A stretch of DNA of 64,000 bases. Origin: an uncultured Lachnospiraceae bacterium. GTDB lineage: Bacteria > Bacillota > Clostridia > Lachnospirales > Lachnospiraceae. The position numbers were made by a program, and so were the translations under genes. The stretch spans positions 30,604-94,603 of the forward strand of contig CAJTNT010000009.1 in assembly GCA_910577785.1 (NCBI GenBank). Reading direction: 5' to 3'. This document shows positions 42,033 through 51,166 of this stretch, piece after piece (positions within the stretch are counted from its first letter, which is position 1; each line of letters starts with the position of its first letter). The notes beneath the pieces are model-generated. The model was not told where the DNA came from, searched no databases, and saw only the letters and a program-made list of their open reading frames with translations.

Positions 42033-44351
42033 CTATCCTTTTATCAGCTTATGGAATTTCTCCTTAATCCGCCCTTTCATATCCATCCGCTCAAGCAGCA
42101 GCGCTGCCGTTCTCTCATCCAAAAAGCTAATCCGATAAGAAATCTTGATATGCTCCTTGCCTTGCGGAATCTCTGTAACCGCAATCTTGGGGTCTGCATT
42201 ATCAAACAAGTAGCTGCCCTTTGTTAATTCAATACCAGTCGTCCCATAGGAGACGGGGGTGTCATCCTCCCACTGCAGCTTGACGTTGCGGATAATACAA
42301 GGGCTGAACGCAGGATCAATCAGGATCCCTTTTGTCTCTGGAGGGAACGCGGCACAGCAGAAAATCCGATCGTGGAACCCCACGTCAATAAAATAGGAAT
42401 TATCCTCTGAGAACCCCTGCCCAGTATCCAGATACACTTGAATGCGCCTGCGCTCTGCTTCCTGCAGGATCCCATCCACGGAAAGCGCCGCCTTGCCCAT
42501 CATACGGTACAGCTCACCTACGGAAGCATAGCCGCCGCCCTTATATTTCTGAAAATTCTGCTCCATCCGGGCATAAACCCCCCGCATTTCCCAACTAATG
42601 CCAAAATATTCATAAAATCTCTGATACCCATCCTCTCCCTCATTACTTTGGGCGGACCCGTTCCCTGCTCCCTGCAGGCCATATCCAGGACGTTTTAAGG
42701 GATCCATCATGCCCTCCGGATATACCGGACTGGGATTCCTGCTGGTATATTCCTGCATATAATTTTCCAGTATGCCCCGCTTGGGCGCACTTTCCAGATA
42801 ATAATGTAGGGCGCGGTATACCAGGAACCCCACTGGCACAGGAAAGAAAAACGTCCACTCATAATCCAGCACATGGCATTTTCCTTCCCCATCCAAAAGG
42901 AGGTTTGAGAAAATCATATCAATATCTGCAGCTTCCACGGCCTGGGCTCCCTCCAGGGCTTTTGTCTCCCCAAATACCTGGGCAAACTCTGGCGTAGCCA
43001 CAAATCTGCTGGTGGGAGCCGCATCCATAATCCAGCGCACGGCCTCCTTGAGTTTGGCCATCGCCTGTTCCAATTCCCGCTGTTCAAGCAGCTGATCCAG
43101 GGTTTCCTCCAACGTAACGCCCTCAAGGTACTCAAAGTAAACGCGCTCCCCTTCCAGCCAGCACCGGTTCACCTGAAAAATACCTTTTTGCTTCCAGAGT
43201 TCCCGGAGCGCTTCCGCCGCCTGGGCAATATGCCGGATATGCGGCTTTCCTTCTTCATATTCAGCCACCTTGTAAATCCGCCGGTTCTGGGCGTTATCCA
43301 CCATAATATCAGGCTGCGCACTGTCTGCTGCCGTACGGCTCCCACCCGCTGTAATACGGGTCTGGATGGCAAATTCTGGCGCACGGCCATTTGAATACTT
43401 GGTATATATCACCGAAGCAGCGTTCTCCTGCCGCGGCTCCTTGCAGATTTCCACAAAAAAGGAATTGGCATACAGCCCAAATAGCCCATCCTCTAAAATC
43501 TGGTCGTACACCCGCCCTTCATCCATCAGCATCAGGCGCGGGCGGTCAAAATTGCAGAAATTCCCCTGCAGCTCCCCCCTCTTGGGCAGATAGGCATCCG
43601 AATAGATAGTTAGCGGAATCTTATAATCGGGATAGGGATAATAAAAATGGTAATCCGAGCAGCCGCACGCTTCGATGATCCGTATCAGTTCCTGCCTGGT
43701 AAAGGTACGCACCCCCTCCGTGCCTGGATAGCCCTCAATGCCTTCAAATATCCTCCCCACATGATCCTCTGTGCATCCTGCCCAATACTTGAGGCCAAAT
43801 TTATTCTCAATCGCAAGCAAGAGCTTCCCCCCAGGTTTCAAATGCTCCATAATCGTACGGAGGAATTCATGGTATGGCTTCTTGCCGCCAATATAGCCCA
43901 TCCCATACTCAAACACGCCAATCAGCGTCGCATAATCAAAATCATGCTCCAAATCCTTTTCAATATCTTTAAAATTGCCAATGCAGATCTTTATATTATC
44001 CCGTTCCCGGTTGCGCTGGGCATTAATCGTGCTGCGCCGTTTGGAGAGGTCAATGCAGGTCACGGAGCCCACACGCGCAGCCACCGTACCCGTAACAGCC
44101 CCACAGCCGGATCCCACCTCCAGCACTTTGGCCCCTTCCGCAAAGGGATACCAGGATAAGATATTCCCGCGCTCATGCGCCAGATGGTACATAACCGCCC
44201 ATTCCCGCTCCTTTGCTATCAGCTTGTTATACTCACGTTCCCCGTACTCCGCTGTCAATTTGAGGATCCGCTCCTCAACCTCCCCATCACTGTAGAAATC
44301 TTTTCCCTGATAATGCGATTCATCCAAAAAGACATTCCCAATTTTATGCAT
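42033..44351 (-). CDS. Methyltransferase-kinase fusion, candidate polysaccharide chain-capping enzyme (WbdD-like organisation)
   Basis: A 772-residue protein with three parts. Residues about 20-235: SAM-dependent methyltransferase (LEVGSGCGAVTG at 77, CIDLSKRR, LKPGGKLLLAIENKFGLKYW). Residues about 350-530: kinase-like fold with IYKVAEYEEG, EYLEGVTLEET, the catalytic-loop spacing D478-xxxx-N483 (DMIFSNLLLD) and D496 in HVLDYEW (DFG equivalent). Residues about 630-735: beta-rich domain (VYLDTGQGFSEDNSYF; GILIDPAFSPCIIRNVKL) resembling modules in polysaccharide-assembly proteins. It lies beside a Wzm/Wzt exporter. In E. coli O9a, WbdD caps the chain with methyl phosphate; a similar role is inference. 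Start follows GGAAGGGAAGAT. Confidence 0.8.
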   Translation of the reverse strand: MHKIGNVFLDESHYQGKDFYSDGEVEERILKLTAEYGEREYNKLIAKEREWAVMYHLAHERGNILSWYPFAEGAKVLEVGSGCGAVTGTVAARVGSVTCIDLSKRRSTINAQRNRERDNIKICIGNFKDIEKDLEHDFDYATLIGVFEYGMGYIGGKKPYHEFLRTIMEHLKPGGKLLLAIENKFGLKYWAGCTEDHVGRIFEGIEGYPGTEGVRTFTRQELIRIIEACGCSDYHFYYPYPDYKIPLTIYSDAYLPKRGELQGNFCNFDRPRLMLMDEGRVYDQILEDGLFGLYANSFFVEICKEPRQENAASVIYTKYSNGRAPEFAIQTRITAGGSRTAADSAQPDIMVDNAQNRRIYKVAEYEEGKPHIRHIAQAAEALRELWKQKGIFQVNRCWLEGERVYFEYLEGVTLEETLDQLLEQRELEQAMAKLKEAVRWIMDAAPTSRFVATPEFAQVFGETKALEGAQAVEAADIDMIFSNLLLDGEGKCHVLDYEWTFFFPVPVGFLVYRALHYYLESAPKRGILENYMQEYTSRNPSPVYPEGMMDPLKRPGYGLQGAGNGSAQSNEGEDGYQRFYEYFGISWEMRGVYARMEQNFQKYKGGGYASVGELYRMMGKAALSVDGILQEAERRRIQVYLDTGQGFSEDNSYFIDVGFHDRIFCCAAFPPETKGILIDPAFSPCIIRNVKLQWEDDTPVSYGTTGIELTKGSYLFDNADPKIAVTEIPQGKEHIKISYRISFLDERTAALLLERMDMKGRIKEKFHKLIKG

Positions 44352-44562
44352 ATCTTCCCTTCCTGGCAACTGCTGCATCTATGCAATAACATACAGCCGG
44401 ACTCCGCAGGCTGTCCATGTATTGCCACACTGCTTTTCCCTTCACTGCACACCAAAACCACGTCCTTACTGCCTCCACGGCAAGCGCTTTGGCCTATACA
44501 GAACATTTGTTAATATTTTACTATGAAAATATGATAGAATTTCGTGTACCTATCTCTGCCCG

Positions 44563-45846
44563 TCAATGTGCTTCTGAAACTTCCCCTTCCACTTCCACTG
44601 TCGATTCCATATCAAAGAACCCAACCGTATTCTTATGCGAAATCACCGTCAGCCCGCATACGTCATACAGGCGGTGATGCACCTGGAACGTCTCCTGCTC
44701 ATAGCCTGTACACCCCAGGGACAGCAGGTATTCCCCGCCCTGGAGGATCATCCGCTGCGTAAAGGCGACACTCTGCACATCCCCGGCTTTCCGCGGCTCC
44801 ACGCCCTGTTTCTCCAACATGGTGTTGGTGCCGGTAATCTCAATCCCCATCAGGTTCTTCAGTGTAAATGCAAACACTGGCTCCGTAACGTCTTCGGCAA
44901 AACGCACTTTCATTTTAATCGTGCATAAATCGCCCTTTTCAATAATATTGGTCACCTTCCCGGTCTTGTCCACAATGGCAAAATCCACAATCTCTGCTTT
45001 TTTATCCCCATATTCCAGGGTATCCGGATTCAGGCTCAGGCTCTCATGCCATGTGCCGCCGGCTCCCTTGGACTCCCATAAGGAGGCATTTTCCCTGCAC
45101 TGCGCCTCTTCCTGCTCTACAAGCGCCATTTTATAACGGTCAATCGCTTCCTTCGGCGTACCCTCCATCACTTTTTTCCCCTTATTCAGAAGGACTGCCC
45201 GGTCACAGTATTTGGCAATGCTGCTTAAGTCGTGGCTGACAAATAAAATTGTCTTCCCCTGCTCCTTAAACTCTTCAAACTTGCGGTAGCACTTCGACTG
45301 GAAAAACACGTCCCCCACCGACAATGCCTCATCGACAATCAGGATTTCCGGCTCAATGTTGATGGCCACCGCAAAGGCCAGGCGCACAAACATTCCGCTG
45401 GAATACGTCTTCACCGGCTGGTAGACAAAATTGCCAATGTCGGCAAATTCGAGGATCGCATCCATCTTCCCTTCAATTTCTTCTTTGGAAAATCCCATCA
45501 TCGTGCCCTGGAGATAGACATTCTCAATCCCGGTATACTCCGAATTGAAGCCAGCGCCCAGCTCCAGCAGCGCCGAAATCCTGCCATCTACCTCTACCTC
45601 CCCCTTCGTCTGGCGGATGACGCCGGTGATGATCTTGAGCAGGGTAGACTTCCCAGAGCCATTGGTGCCGATAATGCCGACCGTCTCTCCCTTCCCAACC
45701 ACTAAATCAATGTCGTTCAGCGCCGCATGTTCCCGATAGTTCTTATGCCTGGTCAGCCCTAACGCATCCTTCAGGCGGGCGGCCGGCGTATCATATAATT
45801 TATAGATTTTACTGACCTGAGTTACCTTTATCGCTGTTTTCTGCAT
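44563..45846 (-). CDS. wzt: Polysaccharide ABC exporter ATPase with C-terminal Wzt-type carbohydrate-binding domain
   Basis: A 427-residue protein, longer than the roughly 250-residue ATPases that lack a binding domain. Walker A GIIGTNGSGKSTLLKI, signature YSSGMFVRLAFAVA, Walker B PEILIVDEALSVGD, H-loop LFVSHDL. Residues about 285-427 form the C-terminal beta-sandwich (VDFAIVDKTGKVTNIIEKGD; FAFTLKNLMGIEITGTNT; YLLSLGCTGYEQETFQVHHR). In O9a-like systems this domain recognises the chain cap before export. Gene start follows ATGGAGAACAAAT. It forms a pair with the permease just upstream. Confidence 0.93.
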   Translation of the reverse strand: MQKTAIKVTQVSKIYKLYDTPAARLKDALGLTRHKNYREHAALNDIDLVVGKGETVGIIGTNGSGKSTLLKIITGVIRQTKGEVEVDGRISALLELGAGFNSEYTGIENVYLQGTMMGFSKEEIEGKMDAILEFADIGNFVYQPVKTYSSGMFVRLAFAVAINIEPEILIVDEALSVGDVFFQSKCYRKFEEFKEQGKTILFVSHDLSSIAKYCDRAVLLNKGKKVMEGTPKEAIDRYKMALVEQEEAQCRENASLWESKGAGGTWHESLSLNPDTLEYGDKKAEIVDFAIVDKTGKVTNIIEKGDLCTIKMKVRFAEDVTEPVFAFTLKNLMGIEITGTNTMLEKQGVEPRKAGDVQSVAFTQRMILQGGEYLLSLGCTGYEQETFQVHHRLYDVCGLTVISHKNTVGFFDMESTVEVEGEVSEAH

Positions 45847-45875
45847 ATTTGTTCTCCATCTATTTCCAAGCTTTT

Positions 45876-46703
45876 TTACAGCACATCCGCAAAATGCACC
45901 TTCAGGCGCTTAAATACGGTAACACCCAAGAGGCCAATCAGCACTGTAAATGCCCAAAAATAAAGGGTAATGCCCGGATGTTCCCAAAACCATACTTTAT
46001 CAATAAATGCCTCCCGGTATCCCATGACAATATAGTACATAGGATTGCATTTTAAAATCACCATAATGGCGCTTGGAATCTTCGCCTGCATGTCGTCAAT
46101 GCTCCACATAATCGGCGTCAGCCAGACCCCAATCTGCAGGGCAATCCCCACGATCTGGCGCACATCCGGGAAAAAAATGGACACGGCGCTGGTCAGATAG
46201 GAGATGCTCAATGCAAGCGCCAATACCCCCAGGCTGTAATACAGCGCCTGCAAGATGTACAAATCGGGCAGATATCCATACAGGAAAAACAGCAATACTG
46301 TAAATATGACAAAGAAAGCATGTACAAAAATAGAAGATATTGCCTTCACCACTGGCAGGATATCTACGTTAAACACTACTTTCTTGACCAGGTAGTTATA
46401 TTCTACCAATGCCACTGTCCCCGCACTGACACAGTCTGAGAAAAAAAACCATGGCACAATGCCGGCCACCAGCCACAGCACATACGCCAGCGGCCGCTCC
46501 CCGCGGTAAGGCGCAGCCGCCCCGATGGCCTTTTCAAACACAAACCAGTAAATCAGCACCGTAACCACCGGCTGCACAAAGGCCCAGATAATTCCCAGGT
46601 ACGCACCTGCAAACTTGGTCTTAAAATCATTTTTGGCCAGGTTTTTAATTAGCCCCCGGTTCTCTATAATTTCCAAAATAATACTCTTTGATTTCCGCTT
46701 CAT
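45876..46703 (-). CDS. wzm: Polysaccharide ABC exporter permease (Wzm/TagG type)
   Basis: A 275-residue protein with six membrane segments: LGIIWAFVQPVVTVLIYWFVF, LAYVLWLVAGIVPWFFFSDC, AFFVIFTVLLFFLYGYL, VLALALSISYLTSAVSIFF and others; IENRGLIKNLAKNDFKTKFAG is the usual N-terminal amphipathic start of this family. It forms the channel with the ATPase at 44563-45846. Two starts are possible: ATG at 46703 (AAAGGA 13 bases upstream) or at 46742 (no clear site); I choose the former. Confidence 0.92.
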   Translation of the reverse strand: MKRKSKSIILEIIENRGLIKNLAKNDFKTKFAGAYLGIIWAFVQPVVTVLIYWFVFEKAIGAAAPYRGERPLAYVLWLVAGIVPWFFFSDCVSAGTVALVEYNYLVKKVVFNVDILPVVKAISSIFVHAFFVIFTVLLFFLYGYLPDLYILQALYYSLGVLALALSISYLTSAVSIFFPDVRQIVGIALQIGVWLTPIMWSIDDMQAKIPSAIMVILKCNPMYYIVMGYREAFIDKVWFWEHPGITLYFWAFTVLIGLLGVTVFKRLKVHFADVL

Positions 46704-46787
46704 ATACCAATAATGTTCCTTTTCTCTTTGATTGTTATGCATACGCCATTGCCATACAGACCATGAAAGAATAAAGCAAAATCCAAA

Positions 46788-46880
46788 ATTATAACGCCCG
46801 TCCTAACATTTCAACGCCGACCCTAACATTATAACGCTTGTTCTACTTATTATAATACCGTTCCTAACATTATAACGCCG
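46788..46880. repeat. Five copies of a 20-nt repeat, most containing TATAAT
   Basis: On the minus strand, variants of GCGTTATAATGTTAGGAACG follow one another from the end of the GT2 gene to the permease gene; the first copy contains its stop codon (TTATAA). Copies differ by a few bases. Confidence 0.85.
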
Positions 46881-48732
46881 GCCCCGGGATTTCATCCTCT
46901 TTATACATGTTAAAGGAAAAATCCCCACGATCCGGAACTAGGTTGGGGTTATAGCATGGGTCATAGCCATGGGCAAACCTAGGGTGCTTGTCGTATAATT
47001 TCCTCAACTCACGCTTCCTGCGCTCCTCTTTTTCCTCGGACGCCTGATCCAGCCCGCGGCTGACCGATTCGTGATGCACAAGGGCAATGTCATTACGGAT
47101 CACATTGTGGTAGCCTAGCTCCACCAGCCGGAAACACAGCGCAACGTCATTATATGCCACGACCAGCTCTTCATCGAAACCTTCCGCCTCATCGAATTTC
47201 TTCCGTTCCACCATCAGGCAGGCGCCTGTCACAGCACAGAAATTATAATCCAGCAGGTTTCTCCCATAATAGTAATTCAGGTTGTCCTTCATGCCATAGA
47301 GGCAATGTCCGGGGCCAATCGGCAAGTTAAGCACACCTGCATGCTGAAACTCAACACCTCCTGGGTAGTATAGCTTGCACCCCACTGCGCCGGTATAGGA
47401 CACCTGCGCCTGCCCCGTAAGGATAGAGAGCCACTGGTTGGTCGGCGCAGTCAGGTTCGGGTTCTGCTTCACATCATCGCTAATTTCGATATCGTCATTT
47501 AAGAACAGCAGGAACTCCCCGCTGGCCTTGGCCGCCCCCAGATTGCACATCCTTGAAAAGTTAAATTCCATCGGCTGGTACAGGTACGTGGCTTTCCCTG
47601 CTCCCACAATGCCTTCTGTCCGCTTAATCAGAGCCTCGACTTGCTCCTTGTTCTCCTGGCTGCTGCCATTGTCCACGACAATAATCTCATAATTCGCATA
47701 ATCCGTATTACGGGCAATACTGGTCAGGCACATGTCCAGCACTTTGGGGTTGTCCTTGGAAGGAATCACAATCGAAACCAGCGGGTTCCCTTGCGGAAGA
47801 TAGGTGACACGGTACTGCGAAATATCCGGCAGCAGGGTAAGCGTTCCTTTCTGCCCACGGCGTTCCAGCGCTTCTTCCTTGGCTCTGACCGTCGCCTTCA
47901 TAATATAAGGCTTAGCCGTCATGCTGTTGGCGGTAGATTCCTTCCGCATACGCCAGTGGTAAAGAATCTTCGGCACATGGCCAATACGGTTGGTTTTCTC
48001 CATTACGCGTAAGACCAGGTCATAGTCCTGGGATCCTTCAAACCCTGGCCGCAGCCCGGAAATCTCCTCCAGAATCGTCCTGCGGTATACGGAGAGATGG
48101 CAAGTATACATATAAGACATAAATGTTTCTGGGGACCAGTCCGGCTTAAAGAACGGATCGCGGCGTTCCTTGCCGTCTTCACTGATTTTATCTTCATCAG
48201 AATAAATATAGTCCAATGCAGGATCCTCGTTCAGCTTTTTGGCGATCTCATACAGCGCATTTGGCGCATAGAGGTCATCACAGTCACAGAGGGCTACAAA
48301 TTCTCCCTTTGCCGCTTGGATGCCATCGTTCGTGGCACGCGAAATATGGCCGTTTTGCTGGCGGTAGATGACGGTAACGCCTTTCTTGCCTTCGTATTTC
48401 TTAAGCGCCTTGCGCACGGATTCCTGTGTCGAGGCATCGTCCACAAGGATGATCTCAAAATTCTTATACGTCTGCGCCAGCACAGAGCCAATGCACTCGT
48501 GCAGCATATTGTCCGCCACATTGTAGACTGGGATTACGACAGAAAAGAAAGGGCGGTAGGAAAGCGGCTCTGTAGAACGCAGATCACGCTCATTTTCGGC
48601 AATCCAGGTACTGTAGATGTCCATACCATTTTCCCGTATGCTTTTTATTTTTCTTTTTGCCTTATAACAAAGTACGTCAAAACCTTCATTCCTCCATATA
48701 TGAAATGCTTTTTTTAGCTGTGCGATTGCCAT
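46870..48732 (-). CDS. Large two-domain GT2 glycosyltransferase next to the ABC exporter
   Basis: A 620-residue protein. First GT-A domain: FFSVVIPVYNVADNMLHECI, FEIILVDDASTQE, FVALCDCDDLYAPNALYEIA. Second: VSIVIPSKDNPKVLDMCL, YEIIVVDNGSSQENKEQVEA, FLLFLNDDIEI, ALCFRLVELGYHN. Rhamnan and O-antigen chain-building enzymes often have this double form. It is transcribed ahead of wzm and wzt and its stop lies in the 20-nt repeats. Start follows AGGAGGAATCGTCGCAT. No membrane segment. Confidence 0.92.
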   Translation of the reverse strand: MAIAQLKKAFHIWRNEGFDVLCYKAKRKIKSIRENGMDIYSTWIAENERDLRSTEPLSYRPFFSVVIPVYNVADNMLHECIGSVLAQTYKNFEIILVDDASTQESVRKALKKYEGKKGVTVIYRQQNGHISRATNDGIQAAKGEFVALCDCDDLYAPNALYEIAKKLNEDPALDYIYSDEDKISEDGKERRDPFFKPDWSPETFMSYMYTCHLSVYRRTILEEISGLRPGFEGSQDYDLVLRVMEKTNRIGHVPKILYHWRMRKESTANSMTAKPYIMKATVRAKEEALERRGQKGTLTLLPDISQYRVTYLPQGNPLVSIVIPSKDNPKVLDMCLTSIARNTDYANYEIIVVDNGSSQENKEQVEALIKRTEGIVGAGKATYLYQPMEFNFSRMCNLGAAKASGEFLLFLNDDIEISDDVKQNPNLTAPTNQWLSILTGQAQVSYTGAVGCKLYYPGGVEFQHAGVLNLPIGPGHCLYGMKDNLNYYYGRNLLDYNFCAVTGACLMVERKKFDEAEGFDEELVVAYNDVALCFRLVELGYHNVIRNDIALVHHESVSRGLDQASEEKEERRKRELRKLYDKHPRFAHGYDPCYNPNLVPDRGDFSFNMYKEDEIPGPAL

Positions 48733-48787
48733 ATGCGACGATTCCTCCTGTATATCTGTATTTTCTGCATTTATAATTTACTGCAAT

Positions 48788-48829
48788 CCTTCCATACTCT
48801 ATTCCTTCCATCCTTCCATACTTTATTCC
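48788..48829. repeat. 18-bp direct repeats of period 24
   Basis: CCTTCCATACTCTATTCC (48788-48805) and CCTTCCATACTTTATTCC (48812-48829), one mismatch. They lie upstream of the large GT2 gene, in its leader region. Confidence 0.7.
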
Positions 48830-48959
48830 TGGTTCTCGGTATTTCTATTTTAGACGTTCAAAAACAGAAAAAACAACCACCATTACTAGCCTGCGGAAAC
48901 CAAGCGTTTCTGGCATGAATAGTGTTGTTCTAAAATTGTAAAAGGGTATTTATAATACT

Positions 48960-49160
48960 GTCACATACGATATTGATACACAACATCAGATAGGACATAA
49001 TACTCAATATTTTACATGCAATATTATATATACAATGCTTTATACAAAATATTTAGCGCTAAGTATTTATGTTGACTATTAGATACACAATATTATATAC
49101 TAAATATTTTATGCTAAACATGATACACACAATATTACACGCAAAACATTTTATACAAAA
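48960..49160. repeat. A/T-rich degenerate repeats
   Basis: About 200 bases rich in variants of ACAATATTATATAC and AAATATTTTATGC; GATACACA occurs three times (48975, 49082, 49122). No gene found in 48733-49300 on either strand beyond spurious frames. It likely contains the promoter of the GT2-wzm-wzt genes, but I could not single it out. Confidence 0.6.
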
Positions 49161-49190
49161 ATAATATAACTCTCGCTGCCGATATCAGCT

Positions 49191-49263
49191 GGTTTGGGCA
49201 AACCATTCCCTTAGGCAGACAATGCAGGAGCCTTGCCCCGTCTGCGTAGGGGACGGTTTGCCC
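49191..49263 (-). terminator. Long compound hairpin downstream of the lectin-like gene
   Basis: Outer arms GGTTTGGGCAAACC (49191-49204) and GGTTTGCCC (49255-49263); middle TTCCC/GGGGA; inner GGCAGAC/GTCTGC (49214-49220, 49240-49245). It begins 37 bases after the stop at 49301. The minus-strand bases following are not an immediate U run, so it may be a terminator or a structured 3' RNA. Confidence 0.5.
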
Positions 49264-49300
49264 GAACTGGCATATGTTCGCCAAGATCAGCTAAATTATG

Positions 49301-51061
49301 TTACAGTGCGCCATTGGACTGGAACTGAAGAATATCGGATACTTTGTCATATGCGCTGTCCCAATCTCCGTTAATGCCCTGAACGGTTCCAAAAATGCGG
49401 ATGTTCTTCTTCTTTTGGTTATACTTGTAGGACAATCCGGCATTGGTCTTAAATTCATTCCATTTCAGGTTCTGCCCCAGCACTCTGGTGGGGTCATATT
49501 TGCCGTTCCATTTACATTTAATGTTGGAGAATGTAGCGTCTACGCTGTCTCCGTTCAGCCTTGCGCTTGCTTCAATTCTTAGATAGCAGGTATCCTTGGC
49601 CAGGTTTGGCTGGGAGAAGCTGCCGATTTTCTTATAATCCAGGTAGACGTCGCCGTTGCCGTTTTTGTCGACTGTCATCATCATATGGTATGTCTGGCCT
49701 ACCTTTAAGGACTTGTTGCCTGGCCTTGAATAGCGCTGGCCGCCTGTGTCATTGTTGGCAACATTTTCAATCAGAGCCATTGCTTTGCCAGTATAAGGAG
49801 CCACTGCATGCTGGTCATACTGGATGCCGAAGGATACGGCGGAAGTCGGCGTAACCATTACCAGCTTCGCATGGTATCCGGTCCCTGTGCCCTTGAGGTT
49901 GATGTCTGCCTCAATCGTCAGCTGGGATTTGGTATTTTCTATCGTGCTGCCGCGCGATACCTTTACGCTTACCTGTTTGCTGTAATCCGTATAATATTTC
50001 TTCTTGCCAACCTGCTTATAAGCCCTTACCTTGTAATAAACCGTGCCATCCTTCTGATTGGTGAACTTCTTTTTGACTGTCTTGGCAGATTTGAGGGTAG
50101 CGGCTTTCTTATACTTGCCCTTTTTGCCTGCTTTGCTCCAGATTTCATAGCCGGAAGCGCCCGTTGATTTCTTGAACGATACGTTCACCGTGGTCTTAGA
50201 AGCAGATGCCTTGACGCTGGCCGGAGCCTTGAGGATCAGGACGCTCTTGACCGCGCTCTCGCCGCCCTTAAGGCCGCCGTTGTAGGCAACTACCTTGTAG
50301 TATGCTTTCTTCCCCGGAGTCGCCGTCTTATCTGTGTAGCTCGTCTTATTCTCTACCCGGCCAATTTTCTTGAAGCCGGCGGAACTGCTCTTATAGGAAC
50401 GGTATACCAGATACTTTTTCGCATCGGAAGCTTTCTTCCAAGTGAGGCTGACCGTCTTGGCGCCTTTCCAGGCTGCCTTTACCGTACCTGGCTTGCCCGG
50501 CACTTTGACCAGCCCTTTCATCGCCTTTTCCAGATTCTCTGCGGCATCATCTGCCTCTTCCTGAGATGCATCTTCTTTGTCATTTATTTTATTTGCCGCA
50601 TCTAAGGCTGTTTTAAGCTTTTTCCAGCTTGCAGCGGAATATGCTGCCTGCTTCAGCTGATTCGCTCTGCGGATTGCTTCTGTAAGCGCTGACTTATCTG
50701 TCTCGTCTGCCTCACCGTCGTCTTCCGTTTCGTCATCCTCTTCCGCATCCATCGCTTCCAGCCCGCTTTCTGCCTTCTCGCAGGCTCTTTCCAGCTTGCC
50801 TTCTGCTCCGCCATAGACTGCCGGTTTCTCTGTCTCTTCTACTTCTGCATACGCTGCTGGTTCCTCTGTTTCTTCTGCTTGATCGCACGCTGCCAAATCT
50901 TCGGCTCCTTCTGCTTCCCCGTACGCTGCCAAACCCCCGGCCTCTTCTGTCTCAGCAGCTTCCATTGCCGCAAGCCCCTGGAAGGAGATCCCTGTCAGTA
51001 CAAGGGCCAGCGCCACGATTGGCGTCAGCAGTTTATGGAGCCATTTTCTCCCATGTTGCAT
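49301..51061 (-). CDS. Secreted FIVAR/Fn3 protein with a C-terminal lectin-like domain
   Basis: A 586-residue secreted protein. Signal peptide MQHGRKWLHKLLTPIVALAL; acidic Ala/Glu/Tyr repeats (AAYGEAEGAEDLAAC); a FIVAR-like three-helix module (SALTEAIRRANQLKQAAYSA); two Fn3 domains (about 190-370); a C-terminal beta-sandwich (SQLTIEADINLKGTGTGYHA; VSFGIQYDQHAVAPY; LRIEASARLNGDSVDATF) of concanavalin-like shape. Likely binds a glycan at the surface; no enzymatic motif seen. The start at 51061 follows AAAGGTGGGAATTTAGAA and lies downstream of a consensus promoter. Confidence 0.85.
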   Translation of the reverse strand: MQHGRKWLHKLLTPIVALALVLTGISFQGLAAMEAAETEEAGGLAAYGEAEGAEDLAACDQAEETEEPAAYAEVEETEKPAVYGGAEGKLERACEKAESGLEAMDAEEDDETEDDGEADETDKSALTEAIRRANQLKQAAYSAASWKKLKTALDAANKINDKEDASQEEADDAAENLEKAMKGLVKVPGKPGTVKAAWKGAKTVSLTWKKASDAKKYLVYRSYKSSSAGFKKIGRVENKTSYTDKTATPGKKAYYKVVAYNGGLKGGESAVKSVLILKAPASVKASASKTTVNVSFKKSTGASGYEIWSKAGKKGKYKKAATLKSAKTVKKKFTNQKDGTVYYKVRAYKQVGKKKYYTDYSKQVSVKVSRGSTIENTKSQLTIEADINLKGTGTGYHAKLVMVTPTSAVSFGIQYDQHAVAPYTGKAMALIENVANNDTGGQRYSRPGNKSLKVGQTYHMMMTVDKNGNGDVYLDYKKIGSFSQPNLAKDTCYLRIEASARLNGDSVDATFSNIKCKWNGKYDPTRVLGQNLKWNEFKTNAGLSYKYNQKKKNIRIFGTVQGINGDWDSAYDKVSDILQFQSNGAL

Positions 51062-51118
51062 TTCTAAATTCCCACCTTTCTTACATTTATAATAGAAATA
51101 GTCCTTACAAACGGCTTT

Positions 51119-51147
51119 ATTATACCGCATCCCTGTATCCTTGTCAA
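51119..51147 (-). promoter_or_regulatory. Consensus sigma-A promoter of the secreted lectin-like gene
   Basis: Minus strand: perfect TTGACA at 51142-51147, 17-base spacer, perfect TATAAT at 51119-51124. It is the best promoter match I saw in the window. It implies strong separate expression of the secreted protein gene, about 60 bases downstream. Confidence 0.9.
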
Positions 51148-51166
51148 TATAAGGTAATTTTGGCTG

